Shown: positions 1-7,165 of the stretch, piece by piece
Layout: the number at the start of each line of letters is the position of its first letter
How positions within the stretch are numbered: the stretch's first letter is position 1
Assembly: GCF_010548305.1 (NCBI RefSeq)
Contig: NZ_JAAGLV010000020.1
Span: 1 to 64,000 of the forward strand
Source: Streptomyces sp. SID13031
GTDB taxonomy: Bacteria; Actinomycetota; Actinomycetes; Propionibacteriales; Kribbellaceae
DNA: 64,000 nucleotides
Direction of reading: 5' to 3'
Notes under the pieces: generated by a model
What the model saw: only the letters and a program-made list of their open reading frames with translations
Databases searched by the model: none
Told to the model about the DNA's origin: nothing
Made by a program: the position numbers and the translations under genes

Positions 1-2
1 CG

Positions 3-620
3 TTGGATGTCGGGATGGACTACCGGTTCGTGACGCGTCCGATCCGGCGTGCGCTGATCCGCCGCGACAAAGGCTGCGTGATCTGCAAAGCCCCACCGTC
101 GCATTGTCACGCCCACCACATCATCCACTGGGCCGACGGCGGCCCGACCTCGATCACGAATCTGGTGTTGCTGTGCGGTGCTCATCACCGCGCAGTCCAC
201 GCCGACCACTGGGCCGTGAAGATCACCAACGGCGTAGTCCACGTGACCCGCCCCGACTGGACCGTGCCCACCCCCGGCCGCCTCACCATGCCACCCCTGA
301 AAGCCCCACCCACACCGAACAACTCACCGACGCCGGACACCTCACCGTGGCCGGACACTCCGCCGACTCCGGGTGCCGCGCGGGCACCGGGCGCCTTGAC
401 ACTGGACGGCACCGCGCCGGGCTGGCTCGCGCCCACCACAGCAGCCGCAGCCTGGCCTGCGAGCGTCAACCCCAATGACCCACAGCCCGACCGGCTACGC
501 CCCACAGCTCTCACCCCCGCCAGCACCTCTCCGGCCGCAGGTCTGTCCTGGCTCACCGCCGAGGCCGTCGCCGACCTCAACCCCTGGGGTGAAACCGGCA
601 CCCCCTCCACCGGCCCCTAA
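3..620 (+). CDS. HNH endonuclease, DUF222/13E12-type, C-terminal part (5' end outside window)
   Basis: C-terminal part of an HNH nuclease of the kind that follows a DUF222 domain in actinobacteria (13E12 repeat family); these occur as multicopy genes of unclear role. The frame is open to the left edge, so the N-terminal domain lies outside the window. Visible: zinc-ribbon pair C25/C28, the HNH core HAHHIIHW (36-43), GG-x-T then NL at 53-54, and C58-x2-HH at 61-62, so the catalytic histidines and metal ligands look intact. After about residue 85 the protein becomes a low-complexity Pro/Thr/Ser/Asp tail with repeats of the type PTPDTSPWPDTPPTPG, probably disordered. The family call is firm; the true start is not visible. 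Confidence 0.85.
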   Translation: MDVGMDYRFVTRPIRRALIRRDKGCVICKAPPSHCHAHHIIHWADGGPTSITNLVLLCGAHHRAVHADHWAVKITNGVVHVTRPDWTVPTPGRLTMPPLKAPPTPNNSPTPDTSPWPDTPPTPGAARAPGALTLDGTAPGWLAPTTAAAAWPASVNPNDPQPDRLRPTALTPASTSPAAGLSWLTAEAVADLNPWGETGTPSTGP

Positions 621-880
621 CTACCACCGCACCACGGCCCCGCCACCCCAAGAGCACCCACCAATTCGCGGTGCTCTGCCGATGCACGGGCATCCGCCGA
701 CTCCCGGGCACCACCCGCAGGCGCCTGCCGACCCACCGGCACCGGTCGATTCGCGGTGCCCAATCGACGTAGGTCTCGCCGAGTCGAAGGTCTGCGACCT
801 GCGCGAAGTAGGCGAGCCGTTCCTTCGTGCGGTTCACCTCGGATTCGACCATGAGGAGATGCTTTCGCGCAGAGGGCGAG

Positions 881-929
881 CGGCGGGCGGCGGGCGGCGG
901 GCGGCGGGCGGCGGGCGGCGGGCGGCGGG
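881..929. repeat. Seven perfect tandem copies of CGGCGGG
   Basis: Seven uninterrupted copies of the heptamer CGGCGGG. Each unit ends in a GGG run separated from the next by CGGC, so the plus strand carries seven regularly spaced G-triplets and could fold as a G-quadruplex. Perfect copies and a unit not divisible by 3 suggest a noncoding, slippage-prone locus. Confidence 0.9.
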
Positions 930-991
930 TCAACGAGTCGCGTCGGTTGTCGTCATGCGTCGACCGTAGATTTCACGATGGGACGGGCGCT

Positions 992-1213
992 CTATGCGGT
1001 GACGAGAGGTTTCTGGAGCTCGTCCATAACCGTGACGATCAAGCTCCATGCTTCGCATCCGTATGCGGCTGGGCGCCGCCGGGTTTCGAACATTCGTGAG
1101 TAGCTGCGACCGACTCATCGATGTCGTTCTGGATCTAGAAGAGAAACCAGAACGGCAGCATCGCCCGCGCGCAATCCGGCGTCTGGAGATGCCGGGGATC
1201 GCATTGTGCTCAT
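992..1213 (-). pseudogene. Interrupted small reading frame, probable remnant
   Basis: Reading the minus strand from ATG at 1213 gives about 31 codons (MSTMRSPASPDAGLRAGDAA...), an in-frame TGA, then a continuation (SYSRMFETRRRPAAYGCEAW...) to a TAG at 992-994. The composition after the stop looks like real protein rather than antisense shadow, but the frame is short and I do not recognise a family. It could be a decayed small gene or chance. Confidence 0.25.
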
Positions 1214-1482
1214 AGATCCGGAACTGCGTCGTGCTCTTGCAGAGCGGTATCGGCGACAGCGTCAACCGCTCCAGGCCGAAGCGGGTCCGGTCTTGTAGGG
1301 CGTAGGCGAGTTGTCCGGAATCGAGTCGGATCGCCGGCGAGCCAGGTAAGGCTGGCAGGTATCGCCGAGGTACGCGGCTCGGTCGGTGGGAGCCGGGCGG
1401 GCCCGGTGCAACAGAGGAGCAACGTCGGGGCCGCGCGGGCGCGGTGCGACGGAGGTGCAACGTCGGGGCCCGCGTGGGGTTC

Positions 1483-2007
1483 TTAGGTGGGTTCGGTTGG
1501 TGGGTCGTCGGTGACTGCCAATGGGCGTTGGGACCAGGCGACGTCGTGCCAGGTGTTGAGTTTCCAGCCGATGTTTCGGTAGGTGCCGATGGGTTCGAAA
1601 CCGAGTGCGGCGTGGAGGCCTTCGCTGGCTGGGTTGGGCAGGGTCATACCGGCGACGGCGATGCGGTAGCCGCGGGCTGTCAGGCGGTCGAGGAGGGCTT
1701 CATAGAGAGCGCGTCCACCACCTGTACGTCGCCGGCCCAGCTCCAGGTAGATGCTGACCTCGCACGACCACCGGTACGCCGCCCGGGGCTTCATGGGGCC
1801 GCCGTACGCGTAGCCGACGACCCGCCCGCCGTCGTCCTCGAGCACCAGCCAGGCGTGGGTTCGCACAGCCTGGTTGATTCGCACGGCCACCTCCGCGACC
1901 GTCGGCGGGTCGAGTTCGAAGGTGATCGCGGTGTCGCGCACGTACGGCGCGTAGATCGCTGCGCAAGCCTCGGCATCCGCTTCTGATGCCTCCCGAATCT
2001 TTCCCAT
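1483..2007 (-). CDS. GNAT N-acetyltransferase, phosphinothricin acetyltransferase-like
   Basis: 174-residue single-domain GNAT enzyme that would transfer acetyl from acetyl-CoA to an amine. The N-terminal pattern IYAPYVRDTAITFE (about 19-32) is typical of the Pat/Bar (phosphinothricin acetyltransferase) subgroup. The acetyl-CoA loop is at RRRTGGGRALYEALL (about 92-106), followed by NPASEGLHAALGFEPIG, the usual family C-terminal strand-helix. The ATG at 2007 is supported by TACTAT (minus strand, 2014-2019) 6 nt upstream, giving a leaderless mRNA. It is divergent from the XRE-cupin gene, which probably regulates it. The actual substrate cannot be told; many Pat-like proteins acetylate methionine derivatives rather than phosphinothricin. 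Confidence 0.87.
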   Translation of the reverse strand: MGKIREASEADAEACAAIYAPYVRDTAITFELDPPTVAEVAVRINQAVRTHAWLVLEDDGGRVVGYAYGGPMKPRAAYRWSCEVSIYLELGRRRTGGGRALYEALLDRLTARGYRIAVAGMTLPNPASEGLHAALGFEPIGTYRNIGWKLNTWHDVAWSQRPLAVTDDPPTEPT

Positions 2008-2046
2008 GCCACGATAGTAGCCGCAACAGCCTCTATAGTGGCAACC
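2008..2046. promoter_or_regulatory. Divergent leaderless promoter pair
   Basis: On the minus strand TACTAT (2014-2019) sits 6 nt before the GNAT ATG; on the plus strand TATAGT (2034-2039) sits 7 nt before ATG 2047 of the XRE-cupin gene. Both boxes have the position expected when transcription starts at the start codon. The two promoters face apart over 39 bp, so one regulator site could control both. Confidence 0.7.
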
Positions 2047-2610
2047 ATGGACGATCCGCTCTCCGCCTCGCTCGCCGCGACCCTCCAGTCGGCCCGCCTC
2101 AGCCGCGACCTCTCGGTCAACGCCCTCGCCGACCGCTCCGGCGTCTCCCGGGCGATGATCGGCAAGATCGAGCGAGGCGAGGCGCAGCCGACCGCCGTAC
2201 TACTCGGCCGCCTCTCAGGAGCCCTGGGCCTGACGCTGTCCGAGCTGGTCGCCCGCGCCGAGGAAGGCACCGGCGACCTCCTCCGCCGCGCCGAAGACCA
2301 ACCCACCTGGACCGACCCAGCGACCGGCTACCGCCGCCGCGCGATCTCCCCCACGTCCGACTCCCCGCTCGAACTGGTCGAGGTAGAGCTCCCACCCGGC
2401 GCCTCGATCGCCTACCCCGCCGACGCCTACATCTTCAAATACCAGCAAATCTGGCTCCTGGAAGGCACCCTCCACTTCCAGGAAGGCGACACCCTCCACA
2501 AACTGACCACCGGCGACTGCCTCCAACTAGGCGCCCCCGCCCCCTGCACCTTCACCAACCCCACAACAACCGCCTGCCGGTACTTGGTCGCCCTGGTCAA
2601 AGGCCGCTAA
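2047..2610 (+). CDS. XRE-family transcriptional regulator with C-terminal cupin domain
   Basis: 187-residue regulator. The N-terminal helix-turn-helix (LSVNALADRSGVSRAMIGKI, about residues 21-40) is of the Cro/C1 (XRE) type; after a linker, a small cupin beta-barrel follows (about 105-180, with FKYQQIWLLEGTLHFQEGD and TTGDCLQLGAPAPCTF). This HTH-plus-cupin layout is a common one-component sensor in which the cupin binds a small ligand. ATG 2047 is preferred over GTG 2038 because TATAGT lies 7 nt upstream of it; GTG 2038 would overlap the promoter box. Divergent from the GNAT gene, so probably its regulator and autoregulated. Confidence 0.88.
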   Translation: MDDPLSASLAATLQSARLSRDLSVNALADRSGVSRAMIGKIERGEAQPTAVLLGRLSGALGLTLSELVARAEEGTGDLLRRAEDQPTWTDPATGYRRRAISPTSDSPLELVEVELPPGASIAYPADAYIFKYQQIWLLEGTLHFQEGDTLHKLTTGDCLQLGAPAPCTFTNPTTTACRYLVALVKGR

Positions 2611-2744
2611 CCCATCCGCCGGCCAAGCCGGCCGTGGCGTGGGGGACCACAGTCAGCCGACAATTCGGGTCGTTCGGGGACAGCGGTCGGCTGGGCGTGA
2701 TTGGCTGGTACCGGCCGGGCCCCTCGTGATCGGAACCCCTGACG
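2611..2744 (+). promoter_or_regulatory. Leader region of terC with possible RNA structure
   Basis: Holds a short inverted repeat just after the upstream stop (GCCGGC-CAA-GCCGGC, around 2616-2630) that may terminate the XRE-cupin transcript. A CAGCCGAC/GTCGGCTG pair further on (about 2653-2693) could form a stem. TerC-family genes are often under yybP-ykoY manganese riboswitches, but I do not see that motif's conserved core here, so no riboswitch is called. Confidence 0.3.
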
Positions 2745-3932
2745 ATGACCGTTTCCCCGTTGGTCTGGATTCTGACCATTGTCGGGATCCTCGCCCTGCT
2801 CGCGTTCGACTACTTCTTCCACGTCCGCAGCGCGCACGTACCGGCGCTGCGCGAGGCCGCGCTCTGGTCCAGCGTGTACGTCGGGATCGCGATCCTCTTC
2901 GGCCTCGGCACGCTCGTGTTCGGCGGCGGGGCGATGGGCTCGGAGTACTTCGCGGGCTACATCACCGAGAAGGCGCTGTCGGTCGACAACCTGTTCGTCT
3001 TCCTGATCATCATGACCAGCTTCCGGGTCCCCCGGGAGAACCAGCAGAAGGTGCTGCTGGTCGGCATCGTCATCTCGCTGATCGCCCGGGCCGGCTTCAT
3101 CTTCCTCGGCTCGGCGCTGCTGAACACGTTCGCCTGGGTCTTCTACCTGTTCGGCCTCGCGCTGCTGATCACGGCCGGCAACATGCTCAAACCGCAGACC
3201 GAGGAGTCGCACTCGGCGCAGAACGTGATCGTCCGGCTGGCCCGCCGGCTCTTCCCGACGACCGAGAACTACGACGGCGACAAGCTGCTCACCATCCAGA
3301 ACGGCCGCCGGATGATGACGCCGATGTTGCTCGTGATGGTGGCCATCGGTGGTACCGACCTGATGTTCGCGCTGGACTCGATCCCGGCCATCTTCGGGCT
3401 GACCCAGAACGTCTTCGTCGTCTTCACCGCGACCGCGTTCAGCCTGCTCGGGCTGCGCCAGTTGTACTTCTTGCTCGACGGTCTGCTGGACCGGCTGATC
3501 TACCTGTCCTTCGGGCTGGCCGCGATCCTCGCCTTCATCGGCGCGAAGCTGATCCTGCACGCGCTGCACGAGAACAACCTGCCGTTCATCAACGACGGCG
3601 AGCCGATCGAGGTGACGGAGATCAGCACCGGGCTGTCACTGGTCGTCATCCTGGTGGTGCTGGTGGTCACGATCCTCGCGTCCCTGTTCAGCACCCGCGG
3701 CCGGACCCAGACCGCGATGGCCAACATCCGCCGCGACGCGCTCGCCTATCTCGACGCGGAGTACACCGACGACGCAGGCGAGCGCGAGCGCCTGTTCGGC
3801 CGGCTGCAGGAGTCCAAGGAGCACATCGTTGCCCTCGGCCCCAAGGCCAAGCAGATCGTGACGAACGAGACCGAGCTGATGGAGCTCTGCGCCCGGGTGT
3901 TCGAGATCCGCCAGACCCGCATCAAGTCCTAG
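2745..3932 (+). CDS. TerC family integral membrane protein
   Basis: 395-residue polytopic membrane protein of the TerC/Alx family. Members are linked to tellurite resistance and, in better-studied cases, to manganese export and metallation of exported proteins. About seven to nine hydrophobic helices are visible. The two family signature segments with acidic residues in the membrane are present: EKALSVDN (75-82) and TDLMFALDSIP (about 203-213), the likely metal path. The C-terminal 80 residues are charged and cytoplasmic. ATG 2745 has a weak GGAA site upstream. The stop overlaps a palindrome shared with the converging CGNR gene. The transported ion is inferred from the family, not seen. Confidence 0.9.
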   Translation: MTVSPLVWILTIVGILALLAFDYFFHVRSAHVPALREAALWSSVYVGIAILFGLGTLVFGGGAMGSEYFAGYITEKALSVDNLFVFLIIMTSFRVPRENQQKVLLVGIVISLIARAGFIFLGSALLNTFAWVFYLFGLALLITAGNMLKPQTEESHSAQNVIVRLARRLFPTTENYDGDKLLTIQNGRRMMTPMLLVMVAIGGTDLMFALDSIPAIFGLTQNVFVVFTATAFSLLGLRQLYFLLDGLLDRLIYLSFGLAAILAFIGAKLILHALHENNLPFINDGEPIEVTEISTGLSLVVILVVLVVTILASLFSTRGRTQTAMANIRRDALAYLDAEYTDDAGERERLFGRLQESKEHIVALGPKAKQIVTNETELMELCARVFEIRQTRIKS

Positions 3933-3941
3933 GCGCCTAGG
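3928..3941. terminator. Short palindrome between convergent terC and CGNR genes
   Basis: CCTAGGCGCCTAGG is a perfect 14-bp palindrome that contains both stop codons (TAG of terC and TAG of the CGNR gene). It has no T-tract, so a terminator role is only a guess. Confidence 0.3.
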
Positions 3942-4431
3942 TACTACGCACGCGGACCTGGTGCCGCCGGGCCTTCAACCGGTTGCCGCAGGTTGACATC
4001 GAGCACCAGCGGCGGGCATTGGCCTTGCTCCGGTCGATGAGGAACAAGGTGCACTCGGCATCGTTCTCGCACGGCCGCAACCGGCCCTGCACCTGAGCCC
4101 ACGCGAGCACCATCCGGGCCGCGAAGCGAGCACCTTCCAACTTCCACTCCACGCCCGACTCCCCCACCACCGGCACCTGCCGCACGTCCGCGAGGAACCC
4201 CTGCAGACCGGCCTCCGACTGCTGACCCCGTACTACGCCGGAGATCGCGTCCCGCACGTCGCGCGCCGCTCCCGGCGTACCGGGGATGCCGTGTTCTCGC
4301 AGCCAGCCCGTCGCGCCCGCGCCCCGCAGCTCGTCCGTCGGCACGCCGTCGACGATCGGCGCCGAGTTGAGCAGCTCGAGAAGTCCCACCTCGTCAGCTA
4401 CCGCCCGATCGGGCATAACCGCATTAACCAT
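3937..4431 (-). CDS. CGNR zinc-finger / ABATE-type stress regulator-like protein
   Basis: 164-residue protein with a C-terminal CGNR zinc finger (about 120-156): C-x5-C in CENDAEC, then WCSMSTCGNRLKARRH. The N-terminal part matches the layout of the ABATE domain (putative stress-induced transcription regulator) that precedes CGNR fingers. It is a likely DNA-binding one-component regulator, specificity unknown. ATG 4431 is supported by a TAACCT box on the minus strand (4438-4443) 6 nt upstream, so the transcript is probably leaderless. It is divergent from an alpha/beta hydrolase, a probable target. Confidence 0.85.
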   Translation of the reverse strand: MVNAVMPDRAVADEVGLLELLNSAPIVDGVPTDELRGAGATGWLREHGIPGTPGAARDVRDAISGVVRGQQSEAGLQGFLADVRQVPVVGESGVEWKLEGARFAARMVLAWAQVQGRLRPCENDAECTLFLIDRSKANARRWCSMSTCGNRLKARRHQVRVRST

Positions 4432-4436
4432 GTTGA

Positions 4437-4475
4437 CAGGTTACACCCATTGGGTGTTCGCTAGCCCCTGTAACC
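4437..4475. promoter_or_regulatory. Operator candidate between CGNR regulator and hydrolase
   Basis: Nested inverted repeats: inner ACACCC-ATT-GGGTGT (4443-4457) and outer GGTTACA (4439-4445) with TGTAACC (4469-4475). The site overlaps the CGNR -10 box and lies upstream of the hydrolase, a placement expected for an autoregulator that also controls its neighbour. Confidence 0.5.
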
Positions 4476-4502
4476 GGATAAAACTTCCAAAGGGGTTAAA
4501 CG

Positions 4503-5366
4503 ATGACCGTTCACCACCGGACCGTCGAGGTCGACGGGCACGAGCTCTTCTACCGCGAGGCGGGCCCGACCGACGCGCCGGTGCTGCTGCTCCTGCACGG
4601 GTTCCCGGCGAGCTCGCACATGTTCCGCGAGCTGATTCCGTTGCTCGAGGACCGGTACCACCTGATCGCGCCCGATCACCTCGGCTTCGGCTACTCGGCG
4701 ATGCCCTCGGCCGACGACTTCGAGTACAGCTTCGCCGCACTGGCCAGCTTGACGACCGCTTTCACCGAGAAGCTCGGGCTGACGAAGTACGCGCTGTACG
4801 TGCAGGACTTCGGGGCGCCGATCGGGTGGCGGATGGCTCTGGAGCACCCGGAGCGGATCACCGCAGTGATCACCCAGAACGGAAACGCGTACCTGGATGG
4901 GTACGTCGAGGCCATGTGGGCCGCCGTCGAGGCCTATGACGCCGACCCGACGCCGGAGAACGCGAAGGCGGCCGCCGAGATGCAGTCCGAGTCGCTGGTG
5001 AAGTGGGCGTACCAGCACGGCGTGAAGGACCAGACCCTCCTCAGCCCCGACGCGTGGCAGCACGACCTGTCGCTGCTCGCCCGGCCCGGCGCCGAGCGCG
5101 TGCAACTGGACATCGTCCGGACCTACCTGGACAACTTCACGCTCTACCCGAAGTTCCAGGAGTACTTCCGCACCAGCCAGGTCCCGCTGCTCGCCGCCTG
5201 GGGCGCCAACGACGAGATCTTCCCGGCCGCCGGCGCGAAAGCCTTCCAGCGCGACCTCCCCGACGCCGAGATCCACCTCCTCGAAGCCGGCCACTTCGCC
5301 CTGGAATCCAACGCCCCGGAGATCGCCGCCCTGATCAGGGACTTCCTGGGCCGCAAACTGGCCTGA
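4503..5366 (+). CDS. Alpha/beta hydrolase, epoxide hydrolase/haloalkane dehalogenase-like
   Basis: 287-residue alpha/beta-hydrolase fold enzyme. Oxyanion-hole motif HGFP (32-35), nucleophile elbow VQDFGAP with Asp102, and C-terminal AGHFALE (His about 266) are visible. An aspartate nucleophile rather than serine puts it with epoxide hydrolases and haloalkane dehalogenases, not with lipases/esterases; the substrate is not predictable. ATG 4503 follows an AAAGGGG ribosome site (4489-4495). It is divergent from the CGNR regulator across a palindrome-rich spacer, and is probably regulated by it. A cap domain is expected in the middle region (about 125-220). Confidence 0.87.
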   Translation: MTVHHRTVEVDGHELFYREAGPTDAPVLLLLHGFPASSHMFRELIPLLEDRYHLIAPDHLGFGYSAMPSADDFEYSFAALASLTTAFTEKLGLTKYALYVQDFGAPIGWRMALEHPERITAVITQNGNAYLDGYVEAMWAAVEAYDADPTPENAKAAAEMQSESLVKWAYQHGVKDQTLLSPDAWQHDLSLLARPGAERVQLDIVRTYLDNFTLYPKFQEYFRTSQVPLLAAWGANDEIFPAAGAKAFQRDLPDAEIHLLEAGHFALESNAPEIAALIRDFLGRKLA

Positions 5367-5464
5367 CCGAAGGCGGGGGCATGTCGAGGGCGCTTTCTGG
5401 GCACCGACCTAGCAGGCAGAGAACCGCCCGGCCGGGGCGGTCATCCCCGAGAGGTGAGGGTCCA

Positions 5465-5812
5465 GTGAAGGTCAAGGCAGTGCTCGCGGTGATTCCGGTC
5501 CACGAACTCGGAGCGGCAACCCAGTGGTACGAGTCGTTCTTCGGGCGTCCCGCGGACCAGCGGCCGATGGGCACACTGGCCGAGTGGCACGTGAGCGATC
5601 TTGGCGCAGTCCAGGTCTTCCAGGACCCCGACCGGGCCGGACGCACCTCGGTCAACTTCACCGTCGACGACCTGGACGCAGCCCTGGCCGGCCTGGCCGC
5701 AGCCGGAATCACCACCACCGACATCCAACTGGTCTCCAGCGGCCGCCAACTCCTGGCCACCACCACCGACGTAGACGGCAACAACCTCGGCCTGATCCAG
5801 ATCATCGGCTGA
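5465..5812 (+). CDS. VOC/glyoxalase-fold protein
   Basis: 115-residue single-module protein of the vicinal-oxygen-chelate superfamily (glyoxalase/bleomycin resistance/dioxygenase). It starts VKVKAVLAVIPVHELGAATQW with the typical beta-strand then helix, followed by RTSVNFTVDDLDAALAGL and a C-terminal DVDGNNLGLIQI strand. One VOC module implies it works as a dimer. GTG 5465 is chosen because GAGAGGTGAGGG lies just upstream; the long upstream extension of the frame is antisense-like. The 100-bp palindromic element starts 6 nt after the stop. Reaction unknown. Confidence 0.82.
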   Translation: MKVKAVLAVIPVHELGAATQWYESFFGRPADQRPMGTLAEWHVSDLGAVQVFQDPDRAGRTSVNFTVDDLDAALAGLAAAGITTTDIQLVSSGRQLLATTTDVDGNNLGLIQIIG

Positions 5813-5818
5813 TGTCCT

Positions 5819-5918
5819 GTCCCGACCGACAGGACATAGTCGTCCGTTCGGCCGGGCGCCACGCTCACGGAAGCGGCAGCCGGCGGCCGTTGGGGGACTA
5901 TGTCCTGTCCGTCGGGAC
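5819..5918. repeat. 100-bp palindromic repeat element, copy A
   Basis: Terminal inverted repeats of 23 bp (5819-5841 and 5896-5918, one mismatch), each carrying GACAGGACATAGT or its complement. The interior contains CCACGCTCACGG at element positions 41-52. A second copy of exactly the same length and with the same core at the same position lies at 29376-29475 in the opposite orientation. The element begins just after the VOC gene's stop. It resembles a small non-autonomous mobile element or a bidirectional hairpin; no target-site duplication is evident. Confidence 0.85.
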
Positions 5919-5962
5919 GGCTCCCTCTACGATTCAGGGTCCAGGTCGTAGGGGGATGTCGG

Positions 5963-7165
5963 GTGCTGCGCAGGGTGTTGGTTGGTGTGGCTGTAGTGGC
6001 CAGTTTGTTGTCGGCCGTGGGGACGGCTCGGTTGGTGTTGCCGCGCGGGGAGCCGGTCGACGGCGCGGTGAAGCAGTTGCGGTTTCTTCGGGGGGCGATC
6101 GACGGTGGGGCGGATCAGGACGCTCAGGGGCTGAAGCCTGAGGGGTACTTCTTTCTGAACGTGCTCTACGGGTTGTCCTGGGTGCAGGTCGGGCTCGAGT
6201 CGCCGGAGCGCACGGCGGACGCGGTGCGCGAGGCGCAGTGGGCGCTCGCCCGGCTGAACACGGCCGATGGCACGCGACCCTTCGACCTCGCAGGATTGTC
6301 ACCCCGGTACGGCGTGTTTCACGCGGGCTGGACCAATTGGCTCCGCGGCGGGATTCTCTCGCTGCAGCCGGCCGAGTCGCGCGACACCGCGGAGTACACG
6401 AAGGCTTCGAGCGAGCTGGCGAAGGCCTTCGACGCATCGGAAACGCCTTATCTGGACGCGTATCCGGGCCAGGCCTGGCCGGTGGACTCGACGGTGGCGA
6501 TGGCGTCGCTGGCCCTGTACGACCACCTGATGACGCCGCGATTCCAGCCGACCGTGGCGCGTTGGGTGGCCGGGGTGAAGACGCGGCTCGATCCGGCGAC
6601 CGGGCTGATGCCGCACCAGGTGACGCCGGTGAGCACGGGTGCTCGGGGCACATCGCAGACCGTCATCCACCGGTTCCTGCTGGAGATCGATCCGGGTTTC
6701 GCACGATCGCAGTACGAGGTGTTCCGGGAGAAGTTCGTCACCGGGCTCGGGCCGGCCGTCCGGGAGTTCCCGAAAGGGACCGACGGGAGTGGGGATGTCG
6801 ACTCCGGGCCGCTGGTGTTCGGGGTCAGCTTGTCGGCGACGACGGTCGGGCTCGGGGCGGCGAGGGTCCAGCACGATCCTTTGGCCGGCGTACTGGCTCG
6901 GGAGGGCGACCTGCTCGGAGTACCGGTCAGTGGGCTGCACACCAAGCGGTATGCGCTGGGGCTGGTGCCGATCGGCGATGCGTTTGTCGTCTGGTCTGCG
7001 ACCGCCCGGCCGTTTGCCGCCGGGCAACAACCGGAGCTCTCCGAAGGGTTCGGTTGGTGGTGGCTTCCGTGGCTGTTGCTGGTGTGGCTGCCGAGCCTCG
7101 TACTGTGGGGGTTCGTTCGGCTGACCAGACGGAGGATCGATGGCCGCGGCGCAGCGGATCAGTAG
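5963..7165 (+). CDS. Membrane-anchored secreted protein of unknown function
   Basis: 400-residue protein I do not recognise. It has a hydrophobic N-terminus (VLRRVLVGVAVVASLLSAVG, a signal peptide or anchor), a large extracytoplasmic domain rich in Trp/Tyr and helices, and a C-terminal membrane helix (about 373-392) ending in RLTRRR, so the domain faces outward. The helical, aromatic-rich pattern recalls alpha/alpha-barrel glycosidase-like proteins, but no catalytic motif is certain. GTG 5963 is chosen over ATG 5900, which lies inside the palindromic element's right arm; AGGGGG (5950-5955) and a TACGAT box (5928-5933) fit GTG 5963. The end overlaps the RNA methyltransferase gene by 26 bp, suggesting coupling. 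Confidence 0.65.
   Translation: MLRRVLVGVAVVASLLSAVGTARLVLPRGEPVDGAVKQLRFLRGAIDGGADQDAQGLKPEGYFFLNVLYGLSWVQVGLESPERTADAVREAQWALARLNTADGTRPFDLAGLSPRYGVFHAGWTNWLRGGILSLQPAESRDTAEYTKASSELAKAFDASETPYLDAYPGQAWPVDSTVAMASLALYDHLMTPRFQPTVARWVAGVKTRLDPATGLMPHQVTPVSTGARGTSQTVIHRFLLEIDPGFARSQYEVFREKFVTGLGPAVREFPKGTDGSGDVDSGPLVFGVSLSATTVGLGAARVQHDPLAGVLAREGDLLGVPVSGLHTKRYALGLVPIGDAFVVWSATARPFAAGQQPELSEGFGWWWLPWLLLVWLPSLVLWGFVRLTRRRIDGRGAADQ

Larger units (their letters stand above)
621..1482. other. Gene-poor stretch with tandem repeat and decayed coding remnants
   Basis: No convincing intact gene lies between the HNH gene and the GNAT gene. The stretch holds a 7-bp tandem repeat (881-929) and two minus-strand reading frames that read like fragments. 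One begins at ATG 851 (MVESEVNRTKERLAYFAQVA...) and runs on into low-complexity sequence. The other is the interrupted frame at 992-1213. I read the region as degraded sequence next to a multicopy HNH gene; nothing here shows what it derived from. Confidence 0.5.

Noticed and set aside
577..933. Minus-strand frame including MVESEVNRTKERLAYFAQVA
   Set aside because: Only the first 40 or so residues look protein-like and the frame then turns to low complexity; treated as a possible remnant, not a gene.
930..1460. Minus-strand 176-codon frame
   Set aside because: Arg/Ser/Pro-rich with no conserved pattern; another frame here shows a better but interrupted candidate.
2611..2744. yybP-ykoY manganese riboswitch upstream of terC
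   Set aside because: Expected from the gene family, but the conserved core sequence was not seen by eye; a covariance search would be needed.
2607..3569. Minus-strand 320-codon frame opposite terC
   Set aside because: Antisense shadow; composition rich in E/R/D/Q and no motif, while the plus strand gives a clear TerC protein.
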